Positions 7,706 through 16,808 of a stretch of DNA of 40,092 nt are shown in pieces. Origin of the DNA: Jiella sonneratiae (GTDB taxonomy: Bacteria; Pseudomonadota; Alphaproteobacteria; Rhizobiales; Rhizobiaceae); the NCBI RefSeq assembly GCF_017353515.1, contig NZ_JAFMPY010000035.1:1-40092 (forward strand), in the 5' to 3' direction. Each line of letters starts with the position of its first letter. The first letter of the stretch is position 1. The translations under genes and the position numbers were made by a program. Below the pieces are notes generated by a model. That model ran no database searches, was not told where the DNA came from, and worked only from the letters and a program-made list of their open reading frames with translations.

Positions 7706-8706
7706 GCAACATCGAAGTCACCTTCGTCTCCACCGCGCTGCTCCTGACGGCGTTCCTGCTGACCGTCCGGTTCGACCGTCGGCCGGGGGAAAAGCGCCTC
7801 GGCTTCTTCCGGCGCAACGGCCTCGTCGTCGGGCTCTATCTGATCCTCTGCGTCGCCTTCTGGTGCATCGTGACCTTCGTCATGCCGATGGTCTACATGG
7901 TGGACCTGTCCTTCCACCCGAAACTGCCGCCCTCCATGGCCGGCGGGCCGGAGGACGTCTTCACGCTGGTCAACTACCGCATGCTGCTCTTCGGCAGCCC
8001 GACGAGCACCGACGAATGGAACTGGCTGCATCTGCGCAGCTTCTTCGGCACGATCGGCATCTCGATCGCCCTGACCTTCTTCAATTTCGCGGTGAGCTAT
8101 CCGATCGCCTACTACATGGCGCAGTCGGCGTCGGTCTCGCGGCTCAGGGTGATCGTGCTGCTGCTGATCATTCCCTACTGGGTGAACGACATCCTGCGGG
8201 CCTTCGCCTTCCGCATCCTGCTGTCCTACAGCGGCTTCATGAACAGCCTGCTGATCTGGCTGGGGATCACCGACACGCCGGTCGACTTCATCGGGGCGAA
8301 TGTCGCGCTCTATCTCGCGCTGGTCTATTCGAACTTGCTGATCATGATCTTCCCGCTCTACAACGCGATCGAGGCGCAGGATCACAACCAGATCGAGGCG
8401 GCACGCGATCTCGGCGCCTCCTGGTGGCACATCCACCTCTTCGTGGTAATGCCGCACGCCAAGCCCGGCATCGCCTCGGGCATGACCCTCTCCTTCATGC
8501 TGATGGCCGGCGCGATCGCCACGCCGCTCGTCCTCGCCGGGCCGCACTCCCTGTGGTTCACCCCGATCATCTACGACCGCTTCTACCAGCTGTTCGACTG
8601 GCCGCAGGGCGCGGCCTATGCCATCGCGCTTCTCCTCGCGTGCATCCTCTTCGTCCTCGGCGTCATGAAGATCACCGGGTTGAAACTCGGGGAGATCACC
8701 AAGTGA
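7702..8706 (+). CDS. ABC transporter permease, PotB/PotH type
   Basis: 334 aa integral membrane protein. It begins with one extra N-terminal hydrophobic segment (about 8-21), then a second at about 40-65, and four or five more within the BPD_transp_1 domain. The EAA loop that contacts the ATPase is EAARDLGASWWHIHLFVVMP. The motif LLIIPYWVNDILRAFAF before the loop is typical of PotB/PotH proteins. The start ATG overlaps the stop of the ATPase gene (ATGA), and its stop overlaps the GTG of the second permease (GTGA). The extra first helix makes it slightly longer than E. coli PotB. Confidence 0.93.
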   Translation: MSNIEVTFVSTALLLTAFLLTVRFDRRPGEKRLGFFRRNGLVVGLYLILCVAFWCIVTFVMPMVYMVDLSFHPKLPPSMAGGPEDVFTLVNYRMLLFGSPTSTDEWNWLHLRSFFGTIGISIALTFFNFAVSYPIAYYMAQSASVSRLRVIVLLLIIPYWVNDILRAFAFRILLSYSGFMNSLLIWLGITDTPVDFIGANVALYLALVYSNLLIMIFPLYNAIEAQDHNQIEAARDLGASWWHIHLFVVMPHAKPGIASGMTLSFMLMAGAIATPLVLAGPHSLWFTPIIYDRFYQLFDWPQGAAYAIALLLACILFVLGVMKITGLKLGEITK

Positions 8707-9575
8707 CCGGCCGTCTGCTCAACCGCGCGATCGTCTGGCTGTATTTCCTCTCCTTCTTCGCCTTCCTGCTCGGGCCGCTGCTGGTCATGGGCGTCTCGGC
8801 CTTCAACACCTCGACCTATCCGCGGGTCTGGCCGATCGAGGGCGTGACCCTGCACTGGTTCGAGGCGCTGGCGAGCGACGGCCCGCTGCTCGAAGGGCTG
8901 CGCACCAGCGTGGTGATCGGCTTCTTCGTGGTGGTGCTCTCGGTGCCGCTCGGCCTTGCCGGCGCCGTCGTCATGACCCAGCTCTTCCGCTCGGCCAGGT
9001 CGTTCTATTACTTCGTCGCGGTCGCGCCGGTCCTGACCCCGGGCATCATCATCGGCATCGCCACCGTCGTCTTCTGGCGGGACTTTTCCGGCTTCGCGCA
9101 TCTGCGCGGCACTCTCTACAACGGCACCGTCCTGACGGTGCTGGCGCAGTCCAGCTTCATCTCGTCCTACTGCATGCTGATCATCATGGCGCGGCTCCAG
9201 CGCTTCGATCTCGATCAGGAGGAGGCCGCCCTCGACCTCGGCGCCTCCTATTCGCAGGTCTTCCGCCACGTGCTCCTGCCGTTCCTGCGGCCGGCCCTCC
9301 TGTCTTCGGCGGTGCTGGCCTTCCTCACCTCCTTCGAGAACTACAACGCCACCACCTTCGCCATCCTGGCCGACAAGACCATGACGACCGTGCTCGCCGC
9401 GCGCGTGCGCACCGGCACCTCGCCGACGATCAGCGCGCTGGCCACCGTCATCGTCTGCCTGACGATCCTCGCGACGCTGCTCTTCGAATGGGTGAAGCGC
9501 CGCGACGACCGCCGCCGCAACGCCCGCCTGTCCGCCGCGCGGGCGGAAGAGGCTGCGGAACTGGCAACTCCGTAA
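8703..9575 (+). CDS. ABC transporter permease, PotC/PotI type
   Basis: 290 aa with about six membrane helices. The start is a GTG in the overlap GTGA with the first permease; no other start fits the N-terminal helix LYFLSFFAFLLGPLLVMG. The EAA loop reads EEAALDLGASYSQVFRHVLLP, and the following FLTSFENYNATTFA is typical of PotC/PotI. It completes a binding protein-ATPase-two permease importer. The C-terminus is a basic, Arg-rich cytoplasmic tail. 37 bases separate it from the oxidoreductase gene, so the operon probably continues. Confidence 0.93.
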   Translation: MTGRLLNRAIVWLYFLSFFAFLLGPLLVMGVSAFNTSTYPRVWPIEGVTLHWFEALASDGPLLEGLRTSVVIGFFVVVLSVPLGLAGAVVMTQLFRSARSFYYFVAVAPVLTPGIIIGIATVVFWRDFSGFAHLRGTLYNGTVLTVLAQSSFISSYCMLIIMARLQRFDLDQEEAALDLGASYSQVFRHVLLPFLRPALLSSAVLAFLTSFENYNATTFAILADKTMTTVLAARVRTGTSPTISALATVIVCLTILATLLFEWVKRRDDRRRNARLSAARAEEAAELATP

Positions 9576-9612
9576 CGGCCCCAGGGATACGTCTCGAACG
9601 AAAGGAAGCCCC

Positions 9613-10941
9613 GTGTCGCCTCGCCTCGAGAGCGTCCGCTCAGCAAGCGTTCCGCCGAAGACCGCCGACGTCGTCGTCGTCGGCGCCGGCATCGTCGGCG
9701 TCTCGGCGGCCCTGACGCTGGCCGAGCGCGGCAGTTCGGTCGTCGTCGTGGAGAAGGGCGTCGTCGCCGGAGAGCAGTCGAGCCGCAATTGGGGCTGGTG
9801 CCGCGAGCAGCTGCGCGCGCTGCCCGAACTGCCGCTGGCGATGCGCTCCATGCAGCTCTGGCGCGGCATGAGCGCCAGGATCGGGGGCGATTCCGGCTAC
9901 CGCGAGACCGGCATGATGGTCGTCAGCAAGGACGAGGAGGAGGTCGAGAGGTGGCGTGCCTGGCTCGATGCGACCGCCGCCTGCGGCCTTCAGGGCGGCA
10001 TCCTGTCGGCCGCCGAGACGAGGAGCATGCTGCCGGGCACCGCCGAGACCTGGATCGCGGCGATCCATTCGCCGACGGACGGCTGGGCCGAGCCGTCGAT
10101 GGCGACGCCGGCCATGGCCCGCGGGGCGCAGAAGAAGGGCGCCGTCATCGTCGAGAACTGCGCCGTCCGCGGCTGGGAGACGGAGGCCGGGCGCGTCGCC
10201 CGCGTCGTCACCGAGAAGGGCACGATCCGGGCGGGCTCGGTGCTGGTGGCGGGCGGCGCCTGGTCGGCGATGCTGCTGCGCCGCATGGGCGCGGCCTTCC
10301 CGCAGTCCGGCGTCTATGCGAGCGCCTTCCGGACGGAAGCCGCGCCTGAGGTCTATGCCGGCGGCGTCGGCAGTCCGCGCTTCTCCTTCCGGCGGCGCAT
10401 CGACGGCGGCTATACGATCGGCATGCGTGGCAGGGGCCGGGTCGATCTCACCCCGATGGGCCTCATGCGGGCCCGCCAGTTCATGCCGCTGTTCTTCCGG
10501 CGCAAGGGCGAGCTGACGCTCGGCCTCGGCCGCTCCTTCTTCGAGGGGCCCTTCGCCCTGCGGCGGTGGCGGCTCGACGGGCGCTCGCCCTTCGAGGCGC
10601 AGCGGATCCTCGATCCCGCGCCGGATCCCGCGCTGGTCGAAGCCGGCATGGCCGCATTCCGCGCGGCCTATCCGGCAATGGCGGAGATCGGCGTCAAGGA
10701 GAGCTGGGGCGGCCTGATCGACGCGACACCCGACATGGTGCCGGTGATCGGCCCGGTGCCCGATCGGCCGGGCGTCTTCCTCGCCAGCGGCTTCAGCGGC
10801 CACGGCTTCGCGCTCGGGCCGGGCGCCGGCTGGCTCGCCGCCATGCAGATCCTCGGCGAAGCGCCGGGCATCGACGACCGCCCCTTCCGCTTTTCCCGCT
10901 ACGACGAGGGACAGCCGCATCCGGCTCATCACTGGATATGA
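9613..10941 (+). CDS. FAD-dependent oxidoreductase, DAO (glycine/D-amino acid oxidase) family
   Basis: 442 aa. The FAD-binding Rossmann motif VVVGAGIVG (21-29) ends in Glu47 (VVVVEKG), the residue that binds the FAD ribose. EQSSRNWGWCREQ follows, a variant seen in a DAO subfamily with Cys/Trp near the flavin. The C-terminal GVFLASGFSGHGFALGPG closes the FAD site. Such enzymes oxidise C-N bonds of amino acids or secondary amines to imines, then oxo products plus ammonia or amine. The start is GTG at 9613 with AAAGGAAG (9601-9608). It sits directly behind the importer and before two molybdoenzymes on the same strand, so it most likely acts on the imported compound in the cytoplasm. Substrate unknown. 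Confidence 0.9.
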   Translation: MSPRLESVRSASVPPKTADVVVVGAGIVGVSAALTLAERGSSVVVVEKGVVAGEQSSRNWGWCREQLRALPELPLAMRSMQLWRGMSARIGGDSGYRETGMMVVSKDEEEVERWRAWLDATAACGLQGGILSAAETRSMLPGTAETWIAAIHSPTDGWAEPSMATPAMARGAQKKGAVIVENCAVRGWETEAGRVARVVTEKGTIRAGSVLVAGGAWSAMLLRRMGAAFPQSGVYASAFRTEAAPEVYAGGVGSPRFSFRRRIDGGYTIGMRGRGRVDLTPMGLMRARQFMPLFFRRKGELTLGLGRSFFEGPFALRRWRLDGRSPFEAQRILDPAPDPALVEAGMAAFRAAYPAMAEIGVKESWGGLIDATPDMVPVIGPVPDRPGVFLASGFSGHGFALGPGAGWLAAMQILGEAPGIDDRPFRFSRYDEGQPHPAHHWI

Positions 10942-10969
10942 ACGCGGCGGGACGGCACGGGCGACGACC

Positions 10970-13312
10970 ATGACACGCTTTCGTCAGCACAGCAGCCACT
11001 GGGGCGCGTTCACGGCGCGGATGCGGGACGGGCGGCTGGAGCTGAAGCCCTTCGACCGGGATCCCGACCCCTCGCCGCTTCTGGCCAACCTTGCGGCGGC
11101 GATCGACCATCCGGCCCGGTTGCGGCGGCCGCTGGTCCGTCGCGGCTGGCTCGACGACGGGCCGGGGCCGGATCCCCGCCGCGGCAGCGACGGCTATGTC
11201 GAGATGGACTGGGACGGAGCGCTCGCGCTGACGGCGGCCGAACTCCGCCGGCTCGGCGCCGGCCCGGACCTGCCGCAGGCAGGCGCCCTGCCCGGCGCGC
11301 AGGTCTTCGGCGGATCCTACGGCTGGGCCTCCGCCGGCCGCTTCCATCACGCCCAGAGCCAGGTCCACCGCTTCCTCAACACCGTCTTCGGCGGCTATGT
11401 CGGGAGCGTCGACACCTATTCGACCGGCGCGGGTTCGGTCATCCTGTCGCTGGTCTGGGGTCCCTCGCCGGTGCTGACCCGCGACCACCCCACCTGGCGC
11501 GAGCTGAAGGACGAGACCGAGCTCCTGATCGCCTTCGGCGGCCTGCCGCTGCGCAATCTCGCCATCAGCCCCGGCGGCAACAGCGAGCATGCCGCCCGGT
11601 CCGTGCTGGAGGCCGCCGCGAGGCGCGGCTGCCAATTCGTCTCGATCAGCCCGCTGGCCGACGACGTCGCCGACATCGGCGATCCCACCCGCCTTGCGCC
11701 CCGCCCGGCGACGGATACAGCGCTGATGCTGGGGATGGCGCATCGGCTGCATGCGACCGGCCGGGTGAACCGGGCCTATCTCGACCGCTACACCACGGGT
11801 TACGAGCGCTTCGAAGCCTATCTGACGGGCGCGGCCGACGGCGTCGCCAAGACGCCGGAATGGGCCGCCTCGATCTGCGGCATCTCGGCGAAGGACATCG
11901 CCGGCCTCGCCGACCGGGCCGCATCAAGGCGCACGCTCGTCACCGTCTCCTACGCCCTGCAGCGCGCCGAGAACGGCGAGCAGCCCGTCTGGATGGCCCT
12001 GACGCTCTCGGCGATGCTCGGCCAGGGCCACCTGCCGGGAGCCGGCTTCTGCTACGGGCTCGGATCGATCGGCAACATCGGCAAGGACAAGCTCGACGTG
12101 CCGCTGCCGACCTTTCCGCAAGGCCGCAACCGCGTCGCCGACTTCATTCCCGTCGCGCGGATATCCGATCTTCTGCTGAAACCGGGCGAGGCATACACCT
12201 ACAAAGGCGAGACGCGGCACTATGCCGACATCCGCCTCGTCTACTGGGCGGGCGGCAATCCGTTTCACCACCATCAGGATCTGGCGAAGCTGCGGGCGGC
12301 CTTCGCACGGCCCGACACCATCGTCATGCACGAGAGCGTCGCCACCGCATCGACGCGCCATGCCGACATCGTCTTTCCCGCGACGATCACCGCCGAGCGC
12401 GAGGATGTCGGCGCCGCCGCCAACGAGCCCTTCCTGTTCGCGATGGAGCCGCTCGTCGAACGCCCCGAAACGGCCGGCTGCGGCCCGCGCGACGACTACG
12501 ACCTCTTTTGCGCGCTGGCCGATCGCCTGGGTTGCGGTCCCGCCTTTTCCGAAGGGCGGAGTGCGGGAGAATGGCTCGCCGCGATGTACGAGCCGACGCG
12601 CGCCGCACTGGCGGCGCGCGGCCTCGCCGCGCCAGACTACGAAGCGTTTCGCGAGGGCGGGGTTCTCGCCCTGCCGCTGCGCGACGAGGAGGGCGCGATC
12701 CGCCGGTTCCATCGCGATCCGGCGGCCAACCCCTTGCAGACGCCGAGCGGCAGGATCGAGCTCTGGTCCGACGTCGTCGCCGCGGCCGGGCTGCCGGGCC
12801 ATCCGGCATGGCTGCCGCCCCGCGAGTGGCTCGGCGCGCCGCAGGCCGCGCGCCACCCGTTCCAGCTCGTCGCCAACCAGCCGGCCAACCGGCTGCACAG
12901 CCAGCTCGACTTCGGCGCCACCTCGATGGCGGGCAAGACCGCCGGCCGGGAGCCCGCGCGGCTCAATCCCGCCGATGCCGCGCGTCTCGAGATCGCCGCC
13001 GGCGACGTAATCCGGCTGTGGAACGACCGCGGCGGCGTCCTTGCCGCGGCCGCGGTCTCGGCGGCGATCGCCCCCGGCGTCGTACAGCTCGCCACCGGCG
13101 CGTGGTACGCGCCGGTCGACCTTCCGGGCGTCGGGCCGACCTGCGTCAACGGCAATCCGAACGCGGTGACGGCCGACATCGGCGCCTCCCCGCTCAGCCA
13201 GGGCTGCGCCGGCCAGCTTTCTCTGGTCTCGATCGAGAAATGGCGCGGCGCGGTTCCGCCGGTCGTTCCCCACGCCGCCTTCGCGGCCGCCGAGAGGAGC
13301 GATCCGGCATGA
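10970..13312 (+). CDS. Molybdopterin oxidoreductase, DMSO/TMAO/biotin-sulfoxide reductase type (paralogue A)
   Basis: 780 aa, the length of cytoplasmic BisC-like enzymes. There is no N-terminal Cys cluster for a 4Fe-4S centre and no Tat signal, so it is probably a cytoplasmic single-cofactor enzyme. The N-terminal SSHWG and the block FGGSYGWASAGRFHHAQ (113-129) are diagnostic; Tyr117 and Trp119 match the active-site Tyr and Trp of DMSO reductase. TYSTGAG supplies the Mo-ligand Ser151. WAGGNPFHHHQDL and the C-terminal SPLSQGCAGQ pterin-binding parts are also present. Known relatives reduce S-oxides or N-oxides. Compared with the next gene, the segment after the Mo-ligand (VILSLVWG) departs from the usual PHVVGT. 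It overlaps the next gene by ATGA. Confidence 0.92.
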   Translation: MTRFRQHSSHWGAFTARMRDGRLELKPFDRDPDPSPLLANLAAAIDHPARLRRPLVRRGWLDDGPGPDPRRGSDGYVEMDWDGALALTAAELRRLGAGPDLPQAGALPGAQVFGGSYGWASAGRFHHAQSQVHRFLNTVFGGYVGSVDTYSTGAGSVILSLVWGPSPVLTRDHPTWRELKDETELLIAFGGLPLRNLAISPGGNSEHAARSVLEAAARRGCQFVSISPLADDVADIGDPTRLAPRPATDTALMLGMAHRLHATGRVNRAYLDRYTTGYERFEAYLTGAADGVAKTPEWAASICGISAKDIAGLADRAASRRTLVTVSYALQRAENGEQPVWMALTLSAMLGQGHLPGAGFCYGLGSIGNIGKDKLDVPLPTFPQGRNRVADFIPVARISDLLLKPGEAYTYKGETRHYADIRLVYWAGGNPFHHHQDLAKLRAAFARPDTIVMHESVATASTRHADIVFPATITAEREDVGAAANEPFLFAMEPLVERPETAGCGPRDDYDLFCALADRLGCGPAFSEGRSAGEWLAAMYEPTRAALAARGLAAPDYEAFREGGVLALPLRDEEGAIRRFHRDPAANPLQTPSGRIELWSDVVAAAGLPGHPAWLPPREWLGAPQAARHPFQLVANQPANRLHSQLDFGATSMAGKTAGREPARLNPADAARLEIAAGDVIRLWNDRGGVLAAAAVSAAIAPGVVQLATGAWYAPVDLPGVGPTCVNGNPNAVTADIGASPLSQGCAGQLSLVSIEKWRGAVPPVVPHAAFAAAERSDPA

Positions 13313-15690
13313 GCGACATCCGCTATTCGGCCGCGCACTGGGGCATCTACGAGATCGAGGCCGGGCCCGAGGGCCCGCGGCTTCTGCCGATGCGCGAGGA
13401 TCCGGACGCCTCGCCGATCGGGCTCCACCAGCTCGCGCCGGAACTTTCGGCCATGCGGGTGCGCCGCCCCGCCGTCCGCCGGAGCTTTCTCGACCACGGT
13501 CCCGGCGCCCGGACCGAACTGCGCGGCAAGGAGCCCTTCGTCGAAATCTCCTGGGACGAGGCCATCCGGCTGGTCGCGGAGGAGCTGACGCGGGTGCGCG
13601 CCCGCCATGGCAACGAGGCGATCTTCGGCGGCTCCTACGGCTGGGCCTCGGCCGGGCGCTTCCATCACGCCCAGAGCCAGATCCACCGCTTCCTCAACTC
13701 TATCGGCGGCTACGTCGCCCACCGCGACAGCTACTCGCTCGGCGCGGCGCGGGTGGTGCTTCCGCATGTCGTCGGCACGATGGACGAGCTGATGAAGAGC
13801 CACACCTCCTGGGACGTGCTGGCCGACCACTGCGAACTCTTCGTCAGCTTCGGCGGCGTGCCGGCGAAGAACGCCCAGATCAGCCAGGCCGGGGCCGGGC
13901 GCCACCGGCTGCGCGCGGCGCTCGAAAGAATGGCGCGCGCCGGATGCCAGTTCGTCAACGTCTCTCCGCTCGCCTCCGGCATCGAGACCGGCGGCCCGGT
14001 CGAATGGCTTGCCGCCCGGCCGGGCTCGGACACGGCGCTGATGCTGGGGCTGGCCTTCGAGATCCACGCAAGCGGGCTGCACGACCGCGAATTCCTGTCG
14101 CGCTACTGCGTCGGCTGGGAGCGCTTCGAGCCCTATCTGACCGGCGCTTCGGACGGCCAGCCGAAGTCGGCCGACTGGGCGGCGGAGCTCACCGGCCTTG
14201 CCGCCGGGCGGATCCGGGACCTGGCGCGACGCATGGGCGAAAAACGCACCATGATCAACGCCGCCTGGTCGCTGCAGCGGGCCGACCATGGCGAGCAGCC
14301 CTTCTGGATGCTGGTGACGCTCGCTGCGATGCTCGGCCAGATCGGGCTGCCGGGCGGCGGCTTCGGCCTCGGCTATGGCTGCGAGAATTCGATCGGCAGC
14401 GCTCACGCCCGGCTGTCGGGCCCGACGCTGCCGCAGGGGCGAAATGCCGTGCAGGCCTTCATCCCGGTGGCGCGGATCGCCGACATGCTGGAAAGGCCGG
14501 GCGACGGCTTCGCCTATGACGGCGGGCATTACCGCTATCCGGACATCCGGCTGATCTACTGGGCCGGCGGCAATCCCTTCCACCATCACCAGGATCTCGG
14601 GCGGCTGGAACGCGCCTGGCAAAAGCCCGAGACGATCGTGGTGCACGAGCCGTTCTGGACGCCGACCGCCCGGCGCGCCGACATCGTCCTGCCGGTGACG
14701 ACGCCGACCGAGCGCGAGGACATCAGCTATGCGACGCTCGAAGGCTATCTCGTGGCGTCGCGGCCCGTCTCGCCGCCGCTCGGCGCGGCGCTGGACGACT
14801 ACGAGATCTTTCGCCGCATCGCCGCCCATCTGGACGTCGAGGATGCTTTCTCGGAGGGACGCGACACGGAAGCCTGGCTGCGGCACCTTTATGACGGCAT
14901 GCGCCGGCGATGGGCGGATGCCGGCGTGGCGCTTCCCGACTTCGACGGATTCCGGGCCGTCGGCCGGATCGACCTTTCGAGCCACGACGAGCCGGAACGC
15001 ATCTGCCTCGAAGCGTTCCGCGCCGATCCGGCCGCTGCGCCGCTGCCGACGCCGTCCGGGCGGATCGAGATCCACAGCGAGACCGTCGCGGGCTTCGCCC
15101 TGGCCGATTGCCCGGGCCATCCGGTCTGGCTGCCGCCGGCCGAATGGCTGGGCGCCGAGCTTGCCGCCCGCTATCCGCTGCATCTGATCTCCGACCAGCC
15201 CGAGCGCCGGCTGCACAGCCAGCTGGACCCCTCGCCGCACAGCCGGTCCGGCAAGATCGCGGGACGCGAGCCGGTCACCATGCATCCCGCCGACGCCGCG
15301 GCCCGCGGCCTCAACGACGGCGAGGTCGTCGAACTCTTCAACGACCGCGGCGGCTGCCTGGCGGGCCTGCGTCTCTCCGAGGCGGCGATGCCCGGCGTGG
15401 TGCGGCTCGCGACCGGCGCCTGGTTCGATCCCGATCCCGAAACCGGACGGGACCGGCACGGCAATCCCAACGTCCTGACCGCCGATCGCCCGGCCTCGTC
15501 GCTGAGCCAGGGCTGTGCGGCCCAGAGCTGCCTCGTCGAGATCAGGCGGCCGCCGGAGACGCCGGGCCCGCCCCGCCCCTTCGTCCTGCCCGAATTGATC
15601 GCCGCGGCCGCGCCGGGCGAAGGCGCGGACCCCGAGCGCAGCGAAGCCGGGAGAAACGATCGTTCGGACGCCGCGGGACAGCCGCCGTGA
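13309..15690 (+). CDS. Molybdopterin oxidoreductase, DMSO/TMAO/biotin-sulfoxide reductase type (paralogue B)
   Basis: 793 aa paralogue of the preceding gene, translationally coupled by a 4-bp ATGA overlap. Active-site Tyr110 and Trp112 in GGSYGWASAGRFHH and the Mo-ligand Ser143 in SYSLGAARVV are present, followed by the orthodox PHVVGTMDELM. RTMINAAWSLQRADHGEQPFWM and LGQIGLPGGGFGLGYG follow DMSO reductase very closely. No Fe-S cysteines and no Tat signal are seen. Two overlapping members of the same family in one operon are unusual: they could form a heteromeric enzyme or treat two substrates or stereoisomers, for example R- and S-sulfoxides. The ATG at 13309 is the only start consistent with the coupling; a long open frame continues upstream but only overlaps paralogue A. 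Confidence 0.92.
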   Translation: MSDIRYSAAHWGIYEIEAGPEGPRLLPMREDPDASPIGLHQLAPELSAMRVRRPAVRRSFLDHGPGARTELRGKEPFVEISWDEAIRLVAEELTRVRARHGNEAIFGGSYGWASAGRFHHAQSQIHRFLNSIGGYVAHRDSYSLGAARVVLPHVVGTMDELMKSHTSWDVLADHCELFVSFGGVPAKNAQISQAGAGRHRLRAALERMARAGCQFVNVSPLASGIETGGPVEWLAARPGSDTALMLGLAFEIHASGLHDREFLSRYCVGWERFEPYLTGASDGQPKSADWAAELTGLAAGRIRDLARRMGEKRTMINAAWSLQRADHGEQPFWMLVTLAAMLGQIGLPGGGFGLGYGCENSIGSAHARLSGPTLPQGRNAVQAFIPVARIADMLERPGDGFAYDGGHYRYPDIRLIYWAGGNPFHHHQDLGRLERAWQKPETIVVHEPFWTPTARRADIVLPVTTPTEREDISYATLEGYLVASRPVSPPLGAALDDYEIFRRIAAHLDVEDAFSEGRDTEAWLRHLYDGMRRRWADAGVALPDFDGFRAVGRIDLSSHDEPERICLEAFRADPAAAPLPTPSGRIEIHSETVAGFALADCPGHPVWLPPAEWLGAELAARYPLHLISDQPERRLHSQLDPSPHSRSGKIAGREPVTMHPADAAARGLNDGEVVELFNDRGGCLAGLRLSEAAMPGVVRLATGAWFDPDPETGRDRHGNPNVLTADRPASSLSQGCAAQSCLVEIRRPPETPGPPRPFVLPELIAAAAPGEGADPERSEAGRNDRSDAAGQPP

Positions 15691-15694
15691 GGAG

Positions 15695-15708
15695 GGTGCC
15701 CGGGCACC
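15695..15708. promoter_or_regulatory. 14-bp perfect palindrome before the IclR gene
   Basis: GGTGCCCGGGCACC is its own reverse complement. It lies four bases after the paralogue B stop and about 105 bases before the IclR start. With no loop it is a poor terminator but a possible dimer binding site. It is not found at the other promoters of the island, so autoregulation would be the only reason to link it to IclR. Confidence 0.3.
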
Positions 15709-15812
15709 ATGCCCGGAGCCCCTCCCCCTTTCCGGATCGGGGGGCCCGCCGAGCGATCCCGCCGTTGCGCGATCGGTCGGCGAACCATAATTACCATGCG
15801 AACAATCACCGG

Positions 15813-16571
15813 ATGCAAAACGACGCGATGCTGGAAAACCCGCCGAAACTCAAGACCAAAGGCGTCGAAGCCGTCGACAAGGCTCTTCGGATCTTGAGTC
15901 TGTTCGGGTCGGGCAATCCGGTTCTGTCGCTCGGCGAGATCAGCGAGCGCAGCGGCCTCGTCAAGAGTTCCGCCCTGCGGCTGTTGATCTCCCTGCAGAA
16001 TGCCGGGTTCATCGCCATGACCGAAGACCGGCGATACACGATCGGCGTGGAGATGTTCCGGATCGGACGGGTATACCAGCAGAGCTTCCAGCTCGAGGCT
16101 CTGGTCCGCCCCGTCCTGCAGAACATCGTGCGCCAGACCGGCGAGAGCGGCTCCTACTTTCGCCGCGAGGGCGACCGCAGGGTATGCCTCTATCGCGAAG
16201 ACAGCGACCAGCCGCTCCGCGAGCACGTGATCGAGGGCGAAGCGGTGGAGATCGGCAAGGGCGCCGCCGGCCACGTCTTCAAGGAGTTCGGGCAATTCAG
16301 CGGCGACGTTCCGATCGCGCCGGAGGTTCTCGCGAGGCTCCCCATCGTCGTGCTCGGCGAGCGCGGTCCCGACATCGCCGGAATTTCCGCCCCGGTCTAT
16401 GCGTTCAACCAGGGCATGATCGGCGCCATCGCCCTGTCGGGGCCGCGAAGCCGCTTCGTCCAGGAGCGGATGGACGGTCTCAAGCACCTGGTGCTGCAGT
16501 CGGCGAGCCAGCTCAGCGGCGCCTTGCGCTCGAACTTCTACCAGCGCCTCGCCGTCCCGGAAAATTCCTGA
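15813..16571 (+). CDS. IclR-family transcriptional regulator
   Basis: 252 aa. The N-terminal winged helix-turn-helix (about 18-75) reads VDKALRILSLF...LSLGEISERSGLVKSSALRLL, then the IclR effector-binding domain (about 85-245) with EAVEIGKGAAGHV and GISAPVYAFNQGMIGAIALSG. IclR proteins bind small metabolites and usually control adjacent catabolic genes. It follows the molybdoenzyme gene by 122 bases on the same strand and is closed by a strong terminator, so it is the natural candidate regulator of the island. The ATG at 15813 is preceded only by ACCGG; a second ATG at 15828 is possible. Effector and operator are unknown; the ATTCTAnTC motif is a candidate. Confidence 0.92.
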   Translation: MQNDAMLENPPKLKTKGVEAVDKALRILSLFGSGNPVLSLGEISERSGLVKSSALRLLISLQNAGFIAMTEDRRYTIGVEMFRIGRVYQQSFQLEALVRPVLQNIVRQTGESGSYFRREGDRRVCLYREDSDQPLREHVIEGEAVEIGKGAAGHVFKEFGQFSGDVPIAPEVLARLPIVVLGERGPDIAGISAPVYAFNQGMIGAIALSGPRSRFVQERMDGLKHLVLQSASQLSGALRSNFYQRLAVPENS

Positions 16572-16603
16572 CGCCATTGATCCCGAAGACGCTGCGCAGC
16601 ATT

Positions 16604-16643
16604 GCCGGGCAGGGTCCACGACCGCTGCCTGCCCGGCCGTTTT
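16604..16643 (+). terminator. Rho-independent terminator after the IclR gene
   Basis: GCCGGGCAGG (16604-16613) pairs perfectly with CCTGCCCGGC (16628-16637), followed after two bases by TTTT (16640-16643). It lies 33 bases after the IclR stop and closes the catabolic island. Confidence 0.75.
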
Positions 16644-16808
16644 CTCGCGCGAGACCCGCATCCTCCGGCATCGGCTGATGCCGTTCTGCAACAGCGGCGG
16701 CGCTCTCGTCGTCCGGCGGCCGCCGTGGTGCCGGCGGCCCTGCGATCGGGAAGCTTTCCCTGCCTTACGAAATATATGGTCGGCCAATCGTTCGGTGGGG
16801 AGGGAACC

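Noticed and set aside
12637-15459. A 940-codon open frame on the minus strand across the molybdoenzyme genes
   Set aside because: It lies opposite two clearly conserved genes; its translation is Arg/Gly/Ala/Asp-rich with no family motif. Such shadow frames are expected in GC-rich DNA.
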